From Catonia carolina (lineage: Eukaryota; Arthropoda; Insecta; Hemiptera; Achilidae): 64,000 nucleotides of DNA. Positions 1-10,204 of this stretch are shown piece after piece. Position numbers and translations under genes: made by a program. Numbering within the stretch: the stretch's first letter is position 1; each line of letters opens with the position of its first letter. Location: positions 4,224,001 to 4,288,000 of the forward strand of contig JAQMRL010000022.1 of the NCBI GenBank assembly GCA_035578175.1, read 5' to 3'. The notes beneath the pieces were generated by a model. That model ran no database searches and was not told the DNA's origin. It worked only from the letters and a program-made list of their open reading frames with translations.

Positions 1-235
1 CGCCGACCCGTCACCGTAAGCCGTCGACCGGACCGTCATCGCCCGCTGACGCGAGCAATGCCCACAGCGGTCCCTCGACCGAGCCTTACGCCCACCGGAC
101 CCGACGAAGCAGCCATCGACGCACTACTGCGAGGGAGAAGAAGTGACGTCTCCGCTGGACGACGACACACCGAGTTGCCTAGCTCTTCGATCGCCACGAC
201 GACTACGACCGACTCCTCTCCAAGACGACCACCGC
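1..235 (+). other. GC-rich, CpG-rich stretch ending at a histone-type stem-loop; gene of origin not recognised
   Basis: Roughly 60% G+C by eye in a window that is about two-thirds A+T, with many CG dinucleotides. It stops abruptly at the stem-loop that follows. One frame is open through it, with Arg, Pro, Ser and Thr bias, but it matches no family I know. Another frame ends in TAA at 237-239, just before the stem-loop, where a histone gene would stop; that frame contains internal stops. I tried the C-termini of H1, H2A, H2B, H3 and H4 and found no convincing match. It could be a decayed histone-like gene end, a GC-rich exon cut by the window edge, or part of an unknown repeat. Confidence 0.35.
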
Positions 236-241
236 TTAAAC

Positions 242-257
242 GGCCCTTTTCAGGGCC
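242..257 (+). terminator. Histone-type mRNA 3' stem-loop
   Basis: GGCCCTTTTCAGGGCC is a 6-bp perfect stem with loop TTTC. It fits the metazoan replication-dependent histone 3' consensus (GGYYYT TTTC ARRRCC). The 3' flank ACCAAA also suits that signal, which binds SLBP and directs processing without a poly(A) tail. A TAA codon lies 3-5 nt upstream. No clear purine-rich downstream element is seen, and no histone reading frame is recognisable upstream. Function here is therefore inference; the motif match is seen directly. Confidence 0.6.
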
Positions 258-284
258 ACCAAACAAATAAGGTTTGCCACTTAG

Positions 285-700
285 TGTCGCCATCCGGTGA
301 CACCATACACGTTACATTTACACTGAGAAAAGAAATCTGCTCTCCAGTCTCACTAAAAAGACATTCCACTGTTTCAAACAGATTCTTCCAAGTATCTCAG
401 ACTACATCATGACAAACGCCTCACTTGGAAAACACATATTTAAAAAAAAATTAAATAACAATTTTTTCAAATGTCCTGGATTATCGGAAAGATTAAAAAT
501 TATTTCTCGGAAACAAGTTAACAATATTCAAAACAGTCCTAAAACTTATTTAGACGTATAGAGTCCAGCTATGGGGAGCATCAGGAATGTCCAATATCAA
601 TATACAACGGTTTTAATCAAAATTTTTACCACCATCACCACCTCTTCTCGGAACATAAAAAGCACTTCTCACCGTGACCTATACATACCAACAGTTTTTT
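285..700 (+). pseudogene. Jockey-type LINE fragment (end of RT domain and C-terminal region), decayed
   Basis: Conceptual translation across frameshifts gives blocks typical of the region after the RT core of jockey-clade non-LTR retrotransposons: HVTFTLRKEICSP near 310-345, DKRLTWKTHIF near 410-440, QLWGASGMSN near 565-600, and a degenerate DLYIPTV block near 675. The same HVTFTL block occurs in the better preserved LINE at 11450. Stops and frameshifts show it is dead. The upstream boundary with the GC-rich stretch is near 285. Confidence 0.7.
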
Positions 701-1074
701 TATAACTTTATTTTTAATGCATACTCTGTTGTATAACAATAAATGCAACTTATCAATTAGATTTAACACATGAAAACAATTACAACCCACTGGGGTAATT
801 AACAAATTAAAACATATTATACTGTTCTTAATTATTATTTACAATAAAAATTAGATAGTTTTTTTTAAAAAAATAAATAAAAATAAAAAATAACCAAAAC
901 CTCCTTTAAAACGAAGAAAACCAAATTAGAAGTAATAAATAATAAGCACATGATTCCGAAATGTACACCGAACTTTACTGGAGATAATTAAAAATGTTCA
1001 TTCAGTTATTTACAACATTCACAATCAAACACGCCAGTCATCTACGGAATATTAACATTATATTATTTACAATT

Positions 1075-1275
1075 TAAAATCACACTATCAGAATCACCCT
1101 GGGAGACCAGTACTGTAGCACGTTTTGGTCTACAAACATCATTACTGTTGTCTAAAAGATTCAGTGCTAAGTGATTTACGTGGTTGTTTAGACGTTTGAT
1201 GTATTTACAACTGAAACTTCGTATTTCTTCTCGTACTGTCTGCACATCCATATCACGATGTATATCGGTAACAGT
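1075..1275 (-). pseudogene. Jockey-type LINE C-terminal tail fragment
   Basis: The minus-strand translation contains VQTVREEIRSFSCKYIKRL followed by NHVNHLALNLLDN, the usual C-terminal motif of insect jockey-like ORF2 proteins. The frame stays open over this tail, but nothing of the RT core is present. It points away from the plus-strand fragment that begins a few bases to the right. Confidence 0.65.
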
Positions 1276-1279
1276 TAAG

Positions 1280-1400
1280 GAAAACAATTCAAGGTATGCT
1301 AAAAAATACGTCAAACTCGGACAACATCCAAACAATTTAGCTGTTAACTTGTTAGAGAACAGTAAAGAAATCCGACCATTACAATCACTTCAAGCAGCTG
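1280..1400 (+). pseudogene. Second jockey-type LINE tail fragment, opposite orientation
   Basis: The plus-strand translation shows SRYAKKYVKLGQHPNNLAV then NLLENSKEIR, the same C-terminal motif as the neighbouring minus-strand fragment. The two tails therefore form a diverged inverted pair with a junction near 1275-1283. They differ in sequence, so they come from different subfamilies or are old. Confidence 0.6.
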
Positions 1401-3939
1401 ATTTTTTTAGACAAAAATTTATACTTATAACAGTAGGACTACACTTAATTAAAATAATTTTATATACAGTTAAATACAAATTTTATTGAAAATTTTTTCT
1501 CAATTCATTCTGTTTGTCAAATTTTGAATTGTCAACTTATCGAGTCATTGTTTCAAGTAAACAGATAGTAAATTTTTGTAGTAAATAAAGAAAAATTGAT
1601 GTGAAAAAGGAACTATAAAATATAACTATACTTATTCTGTTTTTTCTCTTATATGAAAAGTATGTACTGCATTAGCTAAATTTGAAAGAGAAAATATTTA
1701 AAGAATCAATTTTAAATTATTATTCATCCTATGAAAGTTATTCTTTCTTTGACGCCGCTTTATTTGTGAAAAGCGTTCCGAAAGGCGAACAATCAGATGG
1801 CTTATGATACGAAAAATGGCAGCGCTCCAATGGAACTCTATTGTCGATTTCTTTTTCATATGAGATCTCTTTTCTTTAGATGGCTTTACGTCTTAGAGTT
1901 TTACTAAAGGTTCTACTTACTACTTTATTTTGAAATCTTTAAGTTGAATCACAGGTACAAAGGTATGTCTATGCTTATTCTAAGGTTTTTTTATTTTTTA
2001 GATTTATATCCAGCCCGTTGACCAAGGGATAAACATTTTTGTAGTCTGAAGTGATCTTAATCACATCACTTTAATATTTTTTCCTAGTAAATCACAATTA
2101 TATAACACAATAGTGCAAATTCTTATATTTTACTAAAATATTTTTTCAGTATCGTACACTAAAAATACTAAAAACATAAACTTCAAAAACTATTACCAAA
2201 ATTATAGAATTGCGGAAATCAAAAGTTTTGAAATACTTTTGACATTTGACATTATAAATGAACATTTTTCTTGCTTGTTCCTTATAACGTAGGAAATTGT
2301 AAAACATACGAAATTGGAGAAACTAAGTAATCCTATCCTATGAACCCCATCGTATCATCTTGTAACGATTTGTATAGGATTCTTTTATTTGCATCAAAAC
2401 ATATTGCAGTTAATTTCAGTTATAAAATAACTGCCGGGATCAACAGAAATTTCAATTTACAAGTGAAGTTACGTAAATCCCGAAATTTGGGGAAAAATTA
2501 ACAATTGGTAATTTAATGAAATTCACTCACATGTTAGCCTAGGTACTATAGTATTTATATTTTTTAATAAAGACTTTAAATGGGATGTAAACAAAGTAAT
2601 ATTTTACTAAAAAATAATAATTTATTTGTTCACATTGTTAAAGAAAAGTTATTACCAATAGTAATAGTAAAGAATATTAAAAACATAACAAAAAGTTCAT
2701 CTATTTTTTTACATTTAGCTTTTTCGACTAGGTATACATAAAAATGCAGACAGATTAATGAAGATCTCTGCTACAGCTTCTTTTTAATTTCTTAATGAAA
2801 ACTGGTGGATTTGCCATGTCACTGATAATCGAATTTTTATGAATTTGTAGTTTCGAATAGAATTTAAAATAACTATTTTTGATGATTTCGCAAATGAATG
2901 GTGTTTTTAAATCGGTGTGTATTAAATTAAATAAACATACAAACCGTGGGCTACGTAGGCATTCATTAAAAAAGAATTGTTTGTTTTCGCTTATTTAATA
3001 ATTATTCAGAAGTGCGTTGTCTCGGTCATCGTAGATTGGTTTACTATTTTTCTTTATTTGCGTGTGAAAACTCTTTCACTTGCCGCCTTAAGTTTTTCTC
3101 TGGTACAGCATTGAAAGTTTACAGTAGAATTAATTATTAAGTTGAACGTTTTTGCTACATCAGTCTTCTTGTCTCCATTCTTTAAAGATTTGATGACGCT
3201 TCAGTTCTATAGATAAGTTTCTCTTTTTGCGCCCGACATTTTTACAAATTAAACGCTTAAACATTTTACAACACCTCTTTACTCTTTAGCAAAACTTAAT
3301 AAACGCAATTTAAACACAGTACTGATCAGCTTATAGATTGCATATTGTGCTTTATTGCATTACTGTATACGATAGCGATGTCATTTCCCACTGATTTGCT
3401 GAGAAAAAGTGATAAGAATTCCGGTAAGCGTCTGTATGGCGAAAATCATTTAAGATGTATCACACATAATAAGACATTAATATGTTGCTTATAAATTAAT
3501 GTACATTTAAAAGAAGCGAAGAAAATAATTTATTCTAAGTGTTCGTTAAAAGTAATCATTTTAAAAATAAAAGACAGAGTACCGACGTAATCGTGATACA
3601 TTTTTTATGTATATTTGTGTCGGACAAATTTAGTAAATGTTTGTACGGGGCGAAAAGTTCGTTAGTTGTCTCAATAGCCCATTAAATTAATGTCTCGGTG
3701 TTAAAGATAATGGTTTTTGTTATTGACTTTATTATTGAAATTCGCAGTTGTTTCAAAATAAACAACCAATGAATTTGAGGTGGGTGAAAGAATGAATGAA
3801 AAGACATGAGTGACGTGCATGGAGAGCACCACCAAGTGAGGTCTCCGACATGTTATTTAGTTTCTTACTAAGTCATCGATTAATTAATTTACTTATTTCT
3901 TAATAACAATAACCGTTTCTATAACAGGAGATCCCTGCT
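1401..3939. other. No gene seen: A+T-rich sequence
   Basis: No reading frame of interest, RNA gene or clear repeat boundary was recognised. Homopolymer A and T runs are common. A region near 1740-1830 has slightly higher GC but no recognisable coding content. Confidence 0.5.
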
Positions 3940-4250
3940 TCACTTACTCCTTAATCGTCTTTGAACGTTGTTGGGTAGAAGACGGGAGCAAAGTTTACGT
4001 ATCAGTTCGTTTGGATGAGCGAAAAGTCTGTTATTAAAGTTTCGATAGAGTTGAAAGAAAACGTCTGTTACTAGAAGGATGTTGAGGTCGTTACGTAAAG
4101 TAGTGTTAGAAATGTAAGAGGGTCCGTTGACTAATATCCGTAAGGTCTTCGATTGAAACTTCTGAATCCGAGCTGTCACTGAACGTTTAGCACATCCATA
4201 AAATGTTAAATATTTAAAAAAATAATTCAGTTTTAATGGCATTAAACAAA
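3940..4250 (-). pseudogene. Jockey-type LINE C-terminal fragment, about 100 codons still open
   Basis: The minus-strand frame carries RIQKFQSKTLRILVNGPSYI, NTTLRNDLNILLVTDVF and FAHPNELIRKL, the typical ending of jockey-like ORF2 proteins (FQSK.LR.I..AP.YVSN.TL..DL.I..V, then HPN.L). No RT catalytic block is present and the frame ends in a normal stop, so this is a 5'-truncated 3' end of a copy. The open frame suggests it is younger than the fragments at 285-1400. Confidence 0.7.
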
Positions 4251-4259
4251 TCTTCTGCG

Positions 4260-5830
4260 CTGGAAATTTAGGTTAATGGAAGTATAATATTGATTGCTTG
4301 TAATTTTAGCAGTCTTCTTTAGAAACTGAGACACTTTCATCCCAGGTGACCTTTTGAACGATTCCATGACGATTTTATAATTGTTTCAACTCTTCTACTG
4401 CTGGCTTTAAATTTGGTATGACAATGTTGCATCGCTAATTAATCTGATTTTTCTCGGAGCATTACCCTTGATATGGGAAAGTTTTTCCCGCGAACTTCTT
4501 GCAGCCAATTTAATAGACTACACCTTCTATTCCAGGCTAGGAAAACATTTTTTACACATTTGCGTTAAAAACTAAATAGAATTCGAATTTAAAAAAATCT
4601 GAAACACGAAGTAGCTACGAATATTCGAGTTATAGACCCAAATTTTAGAGTAAATTAACGAGTAAATCCTATGGAGATCAAATTTAATTCGAATTATAGA
4701 AAATTTGAGTTGTAGATGTTCGAGTTATGGATGTTACTATAATACGTTAACTAAAAATATATGGTATTTTTATCTATATATTTTATTATTTTTATTAAAT
4801 TACCGTTATATGGAATTAGAATTATGGAAAACTTCATTAACTTAATACCGTCAATCTTAATCCGTCAACAATCCTGATTATAAACTCTTATTTAAATTAC
4901 TTACTGATAAACAGTTTTGCTACAATGAATGAGCCAACTTCATTCAGATCTCTTTACAGCATTCTTAGTAGATATATTTAAACTTATCCTCTTTACCCAT
5001 TGTGTTTCTTTTCCTGCAGTAAACTTTAATGGAAAATACACAATACGGTTAATAGTTAGACTATTATTCCATAAAAATAAATAAAATTTAATAAAAGTAA
5101 TAATTTATTACTACAAAATGAAAATAAAAATAAAATAAAATATGTTATACTTGACCTAATGTAATATAATAATAAATTTTTATCTTACAATATCACAATA
5201 AAAAGTTTTCTGTTTCCTATAAAAAAAGATGTAGACATTCTAAAGAAATAATGATAATATATCATAAACTTTTAAAAGATGCAACCCCTATAAATTCACC
5301 TAAATTTATTTTGACCTATAAATTTGTTGCATTAAATGGAATTTCAGAATGATCGCGTACAATGAAAAGATGAAGAACATCCTTCCAAGCAAGTGTAATA
5401 TTATCTTTCGAGAAAGGATTATAACTTGTCAAAAATTTTTATTTATGTTATGTTTCTACACATTAGGCTGATGTGAATCAATGGATCAGATTTAATTTCC
5501 TATTTTCGTTACTTTAACCTTAACTCAAATCCTTTTCAATTTATTTTAGAAACATATCGTAAAATTATTAGTTTCTCCATGTTGCCACTGTTAAGCGTTA
5601 TTTTTTTATTACAACCATAAAAGTAATTCAATACTCACGTAAGTTTTATAATATTTATTTACCCTTTAATGATTTATTTACAACCGTAAAATAATGATAC
5701 AACAGGGTAAAATAATGATATTTGTGTTGAAATGACATTATAGGCCTAAACTTGAACTGGGTAAAAGCCATCCACTGGTGCCTCCCGAAGTATTACGATT
5801 AGAAACATTTTAAATTTTTATAATTTTTAT
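4260..5830. other. No gene seen: A+T-rich sequence
   Basis: Very A+T-rich with long A runs, especially 4740-5250. Stops are dense in all frames. The palindrome TAGGCCTA occurs at 5741-5748. Confidence 0.5.
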
Positions 5831-5833
5831 TCT

Positions 5834-6224
5834 GCCTATAACAGACAGGTGGAGTGTTAAATTATTTGCACTCAATCTGTTAGTTCCAGGGCTACAAAAA
5901 ATAGTTCTGTTTCTTATCACATGATCAGCCAATTAAATTAATTATTTAAGAATAGAAGAGTAGAGGTATAAACGACACTAATCGGAGTTATCTCCTCTGA
6001 AAATAATAAATTTCATTATATAGCCAGCCCCTATGGTGAATGAAGTGAAGATATATCATTTGCAGGGTGGAAAATGTGTAATTTTTGGAGGGCCTGGCTC
6101 GCTAATAAGTATATTTTTCAACTCAGTGTTAGAGGCAAATGTAAACCACGTCACACTTAGTTATACTTAGTAAAACCTCAAGAGGTTAAAACCAGCCTTT
6201 CTGCTGATGACCTAAAAAACACAA
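5834..6224 (+). repeat. S1 interspersed repeat, full length (probable SINE-like retroposon)
   Basis: Member of a ~390-400-bp family found at least ten times here. It begins with GCCCATAACAGGCAGGTGG (here GCCTATAACAGACAGGTGG), carries GAAGGCAATGGTAAACCACC in the last quarter and the palindrome TTTTACTTAGTAAAA (decayed here), and ends with a GGCTGATGACCTAA-type stretch plus an A/AAC-rich tail. This copy is complete but has many substitutions. Neither end of the copy shows a convincing target duplication. Confidence 0.75.
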
Positions 6225-6699
6225 CCTTTAATTCACTAAATTAGCATACCTTTTTTATATGGTTTTAAGCTTCTTACGAGATATTTATATAGATGTAAAA
6301 TTGAAAGTGAAAGTACAAGTGGATTTTTGTGTTTATGATTTTTTGTGGATTTTACAGGTGTTCGATAGAGCTTTGGACAGAAGACATTTCCAAGTCTGTG
6401 TGTAAGGTTTTCTTACTAAAATATTGGGGTGACAGTACTATAACCCGTATAGTTTTTTTAATAAAATGCTTGAATGCAACAAAAATTAAAATGTTTCCTT
6501 AAACCGTAAATTTGGAACCGTAATTCCAAATGGGTTTCAAAATAAAAATATTACATTATACGTAATTTACAATACACTGGTAATTTTGAGCATTTCTGTA
6601 GTAAGAAATACAAAATTTTAAGTCTTAAATTAATAGACAAATAGTTCTTAAGTTTACTACGGTGAACAGGAATAGAACTTAAGTTATGGAACAGGAACG
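6225..6699. other. No gene seen between repeats
   Basis: A+T-rich sequence with no recognised feature. Confidence 0.45.
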
Positions 6700-6790
6700 G
6701 TTGGTTTTGACCTTTAAATGATTTCTAGGCCCCAACCGGGAACCAAACCAGGGACCTTCCGTTTTACAGTGTAGCCATTGAGGCGTTCAA
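6700..6790 (-). repeat. tRNA-derived SINE head, decayed
   Basis: On the minus strand a GGTCCCTGGTTTGGTTCCCG segment resembles an RNA polymerase III B box inside a tRNA T-arm, preceded by the GCCTCAATGGCTACA part of the head. It resembles the SINE at 7353-7519 and has no functional tRNA fold. Confidence 0.5.
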
Positions 6791-6845
6791 TAAACGATTT
6801 TGTTTTGTATCTATGCTAATATTTTAAATATTTGAACTTGTTTGT

Positions 6846-7255
6846 GAGCTCTGGAGGCTTTACTAAGTAAAACGCGGAGTGAGGTCACTGAGCGGAAAAG
6901 TATGCTTATCAGAATACCAGGCGCTCTGAAATACTTTCCACCCTGCAAATGACACCTTTACATCATTCACCACACAATCTGGCTGTATAATCAAATTCTG
7001 AAATGCATTTACTTTCCACCCTGCAAATGACACCTTCACATCATTCACCACACAATCTGGCTGTATAATCAAATTCATTACTCTCAGAGGAGATAACACT
7101 GACTAGTGTCTTTTACATCTCTAACTCTTCTGTTGTTAAATGCTTCAATCATATAATTGGCTGACCATGTGATAAGAAACAGAACTATTTTTTGTAGCCC
7201 TGGAACTAGCAAATCTAGTGCAAATAATTTAACGCTCCACCTGCCTGTTATGGCC
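6846..7255 (-). repeat. S1 repeat with internal 78-bp tandem duplication
   Basis: Minus-strand S1 copy running from the TTATGGCC end at 7255 down to the degenerate GTTTTACTAAG-type palindrome at about 6860. A block is duplicated in tandem: 6932-7009 and 7010-7077, period 78 bp. Because 78 is a multiple of three, a spurious open frame shows the same peptide twice. The duplicated part is the CAGGGTGGAAAGTA / GGTGAATGA portion of the element. The duplication is absent from other copies. Confidence 0.75.
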
Positions 7256-7352
7256 AAAATATTTGAACTTGCATAATTAAATTTCCTTACACATGCAAGC
7301 TGTAAAAATTTAATTTTAAATATTTTCTATTATAGTATACATAAGTTATTTT

Positions 7353-7519
7353 GGTTTTTATCTTTAAGTCGCATCAACTTCTTGGTTATTAGCAACTACT
7401 TTGGGATATGAAACAATGGATTTTTACATGCAATAATTTCCAGACTCAAGCCACGAGTCAAACCCAGAACCTTCCGCTTGGTAGGCTAGAACGCTAATCA
7501 TTACACCACGGAGGCGGCC
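7353..7519 (-). repeat. tRNA-derived SINE
   Basis: Read on the minus strand it starts GGCCGCCTCCGTGGTGTAAT, an A-box region like that of a tRNA, followed by a TTCTGGGTTTGACTCGTGG B-box region. It ends with AGTTGATGCGACTTAAAG, a tail shared with the SINE at 27793-27930. Head, body and tail are all present. The anticodon arm does not fold, so it is not a tRNA gene. Confidence 0.65.
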
Positions 7520-7772
7520 AAATTTAACTGTTATCAACAGTACACTTGCCAGTTAAAACAAATGTTTTCCAACTCTTAAAAAAAGAACAATGGTAATTAT
7601 GGTAAAATATTTTGTAATATTGCAACTTTCATCTGTATAATGTTCGATCCATCTTTAGGCCTATACGTTCTATAATTTGTTAATAGTTGAGTATACTGAG
7701 TCTACGTTGGTGTCTCGATGTATGACAAAGTTTCGTAGGTAGTAGGGACAATATGTGAATAAACGTAAAAAG

Positions 7773-8718
7773 CTGGTGTGAAACAATCACACGACTTTCT
7801 TTTGCCAATGCAAATAATGAACAATATAACCTAATATTAGTAATAAAACATTAGAAATAAACAAAAAACTAACCTCAAAAGAAATAACCTCATTTTAATT
7901 ATGAGTGAATGATGCAAAATGAAAATCAACCTTAGTTTGGCTTAAAAATAACGGATAATCGCTATTTCACACTAAACTAGGCTCTGTACAGAAAAATGCT
8001 CTAAATAAAAGTTGTAGATCTTTTAATTTTTTTAAAAATTTAATTATACACTTTTGTCGTAAAATGCATAGTAAGGCTGAAATCTTAAAAAAAACTTTTT
8101 TTACAGATTTTCATGAACAACAGAAAATCACTAATTACCGGTAAACTAAGCGTTAGGCTATACAAAAAAATGTTTGAAATAAAAGTTGTAGGATTTTAAA
8201 TTTTCTACAACTGTCAATATATATATTTTTGCGCTAAAACTCATATTAAAGCTGCAATCTTAAAAGAAAACAATTGTACTTGCAAACAGTCTCCATAAGA
8301 ATTTCAGCAGACATGGCACCTACCCTACCTTGTAGAGCAATAAACATGAAGTAAATGAGGCAAATGTTTAAAAAATCGTATAAGCTGTTTTTGAGAAAAC
8401 CGCAGAAAAGTGAAAAATGACACGAATAAACTACTATTTCCCGTTGACCGATTTTGATGAAGATGTTCGTGTCGGGTCTCATAGTAGTATCTAACTTGAA
8501 TTTCAAGTTTCAACTTCGTACAATGTTCCGTTCTTGAGATATTTTGTTCGCGCACACACACACACACACACACACACAGAGACCAACCGCTAAAAACATG
8601 TTTTTTTGGGTTCAGGGGGTCTCAAATCGTGTATATCCGGTGAAAACTTGATTTAGAAAAATCAACATGAAAACAGTACTTTCCTTTTCCTATATATTCA
8701 TATAGGCAGAGAAAGAAA
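7773..8718 (+). mobile_element. Helentron-like non-autonomous element (HINE type), copy 1
   Basis: One of four related ~0.8-1.0-kb elements. Seen directly: a 5' end CTGGTGTGAAACA with a small hairpin (GTGTGA / TCACAC, partly decayed here); a 13-bp subterminal motif ACTTTCTCTTGCC (here ACTTTCTTTTGCC, 7794-7806); a conserved body with GGTTCAGGGG-type and CCGGTGAAAACTTGATTT blocks; a (CA)n core; a near-palindrome CCTATATATTCATATAGG; and the inverted copy of the subterminal motif at the 3' end. Subterminal inverted repeats plus a microsatellite core plus a 3' stem-loop is the layout described for Helentron-derived elements such as DINE-1. No transposase or Rep/helicase frame is present, so it would need an autonomous partner. 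Confidence 0.65.
8552..8578 (+). repeat. (CA)n microsatellite core of Helentron-like copy 1
   Basis: About 13 CA units inside the element, flanked by GATATTTTGTTCG on the left and GAGACCAACCGCTAAA on the right. The same position in copies 2-4 holds a shorter, longer or interrupted CA run. Confidence 0.9.
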
Positions 8719-8719
8719 A

Positions 8720-10088
8720 AAATTGTTTTGAGAAGTCTGTGTCCTGTTTACGTTTGATTTACAGACACATTTAAGTATTTTAGCCAAATATTGGACAGGA
8801 AACTGATACAAAACCACCATAGATGTCAAAAATGTATTTCGGTGAATCACAGGTTAAAGAATTTTGTACTCTCTACTCCACCGTAGATGATAGTTATCAA
8901 CTAAAAAAAAACTAAATTGATACATACCTAATTCGTCCAAAGGGATGTATAGGCCTTTGATCTATGGTTGGGTAAAACCGATAAATAAACAATTTTTTCT
9001 TATATTGAACAATAAAAGACATGCTGCTTCAGTCATAAAATGACTCAATGGTTTTACTTGGTGTGTTATCGTCTCAGAGAGTGTTAAGAATTTTGGGAAC
9101 AAAACCAAACATTATAGAAATCAGTTATTTAAACGCACTGTAATTTATACTTGGATTTAGGCCTACAATATCGAATAACAGTTGAATAAGTTATTAAATT
9201 ATTAGTTGTTTCACACAAGGTCATGTCTACACATGTGATTTTTGGGACATCATTTTTTTGGGTATTATTCATTCAGCGCGAAAATATATATCTGTAGCTT
9301 TAAAATAGATTTGAATTCTTACATTTATTATCTTTTCGAAATATTTATTACCTGAAAACTTTAAAATCTTCAATGTTTTGAATTTGAAGAGAAACAAACT
9401 CATAAATCAAAAATCATAAATGGTAAATTATCAAAAACTTTACCGTACTTTTCCTGATTCAAGTTGCTAAGACCGTTTAACAACAGAGCTTCTTATACCA
9501 CTATCGGTGCAAAAGCTATTTCATACAAAAGTTGTATTTGCGGTAAAGATACTCTCAAAACTTTTCAGCGCCCTCATTACATGATGTAACAAATTTATTG
9601 CTGGGTGTGATGTTCCATAGAAAAATTGTAATTTTTCAAAACTAAGTTAACAATAAGCAGAAAAGTGTACGGTACAATACAATAGACTACAGAGAAATTA
9701 ATCTCAGCAGTCCATTGTTGTACGAGTTCTAATGTTTTATAGTCGCCCACATTCTTACAATAAATATGTAATGAGAACTTGTCCTGAAAAATATGATAAA
9801 TAATAATTGTAGCCAAATAGTAACAATATCACTGTTCTTTTCTCTGTCACTATTGGATATAAGATATGTTGTGATTTTGTGAAGCATCATAATTTTAATG
9901 CTCAAATCAGATAGTAGGATCCCGGTTATCCGATACAATTGGGGCAGGGAACCGATTTTTTCGGATGACCCTAAATTGTCAAACAGAATATGGACGTAAC
10001 AAGAAATAAATGGTAAAGTAATAAAAATTAACGTTTTTTAAGAACATTACTTTTTAAAGCTATTACTTTGTAAAGCTGCTTTTTAAAA
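8720..10088. other. No gene seen: A+T-rich sequence
   Basis: Only short frames without recognisable content. TAGGCCTA occurs at 9158-9165. Confidence 0.45.
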
Positions 10089-10090
10089 AC

Positions 10091-10203
10091 GCCCATAACA
10101 GGTAGGTGGAGTGTTAAATTATTTGCACTCGATCTACTAGTTCCAGGGCTACAAAAAATAGTTCTGTTTCTTATCACTTGGTCAGCCAATTATATGACTG
10201 AAC
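10091..10203 (+). repeat. S1 repeat, 5' third only
   Basis: Good match to the S1 start (GCCCATAACAGGTAGGTGG) through GTCAGCCAATTATATGACTG, then lost near 10203 where LINE coding sequence begins. The rest of this copy is missing, so the LINE joined or replaced it here. Confidence 0.75.
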
Positions 10204-10204
10204 T

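Noticed and set aside
1..293. Intact histone gene
   Set aside because: The stem-loop fits, but no histone fold sequence could be recognised in any frame; only the stem-loop is claimed.
6863..7099. Small protein with an internal 26-residue repeat
   Set aside because: Translation of a non-coding S1 copy whose 78-bp duplication happens to be a multiple of three.
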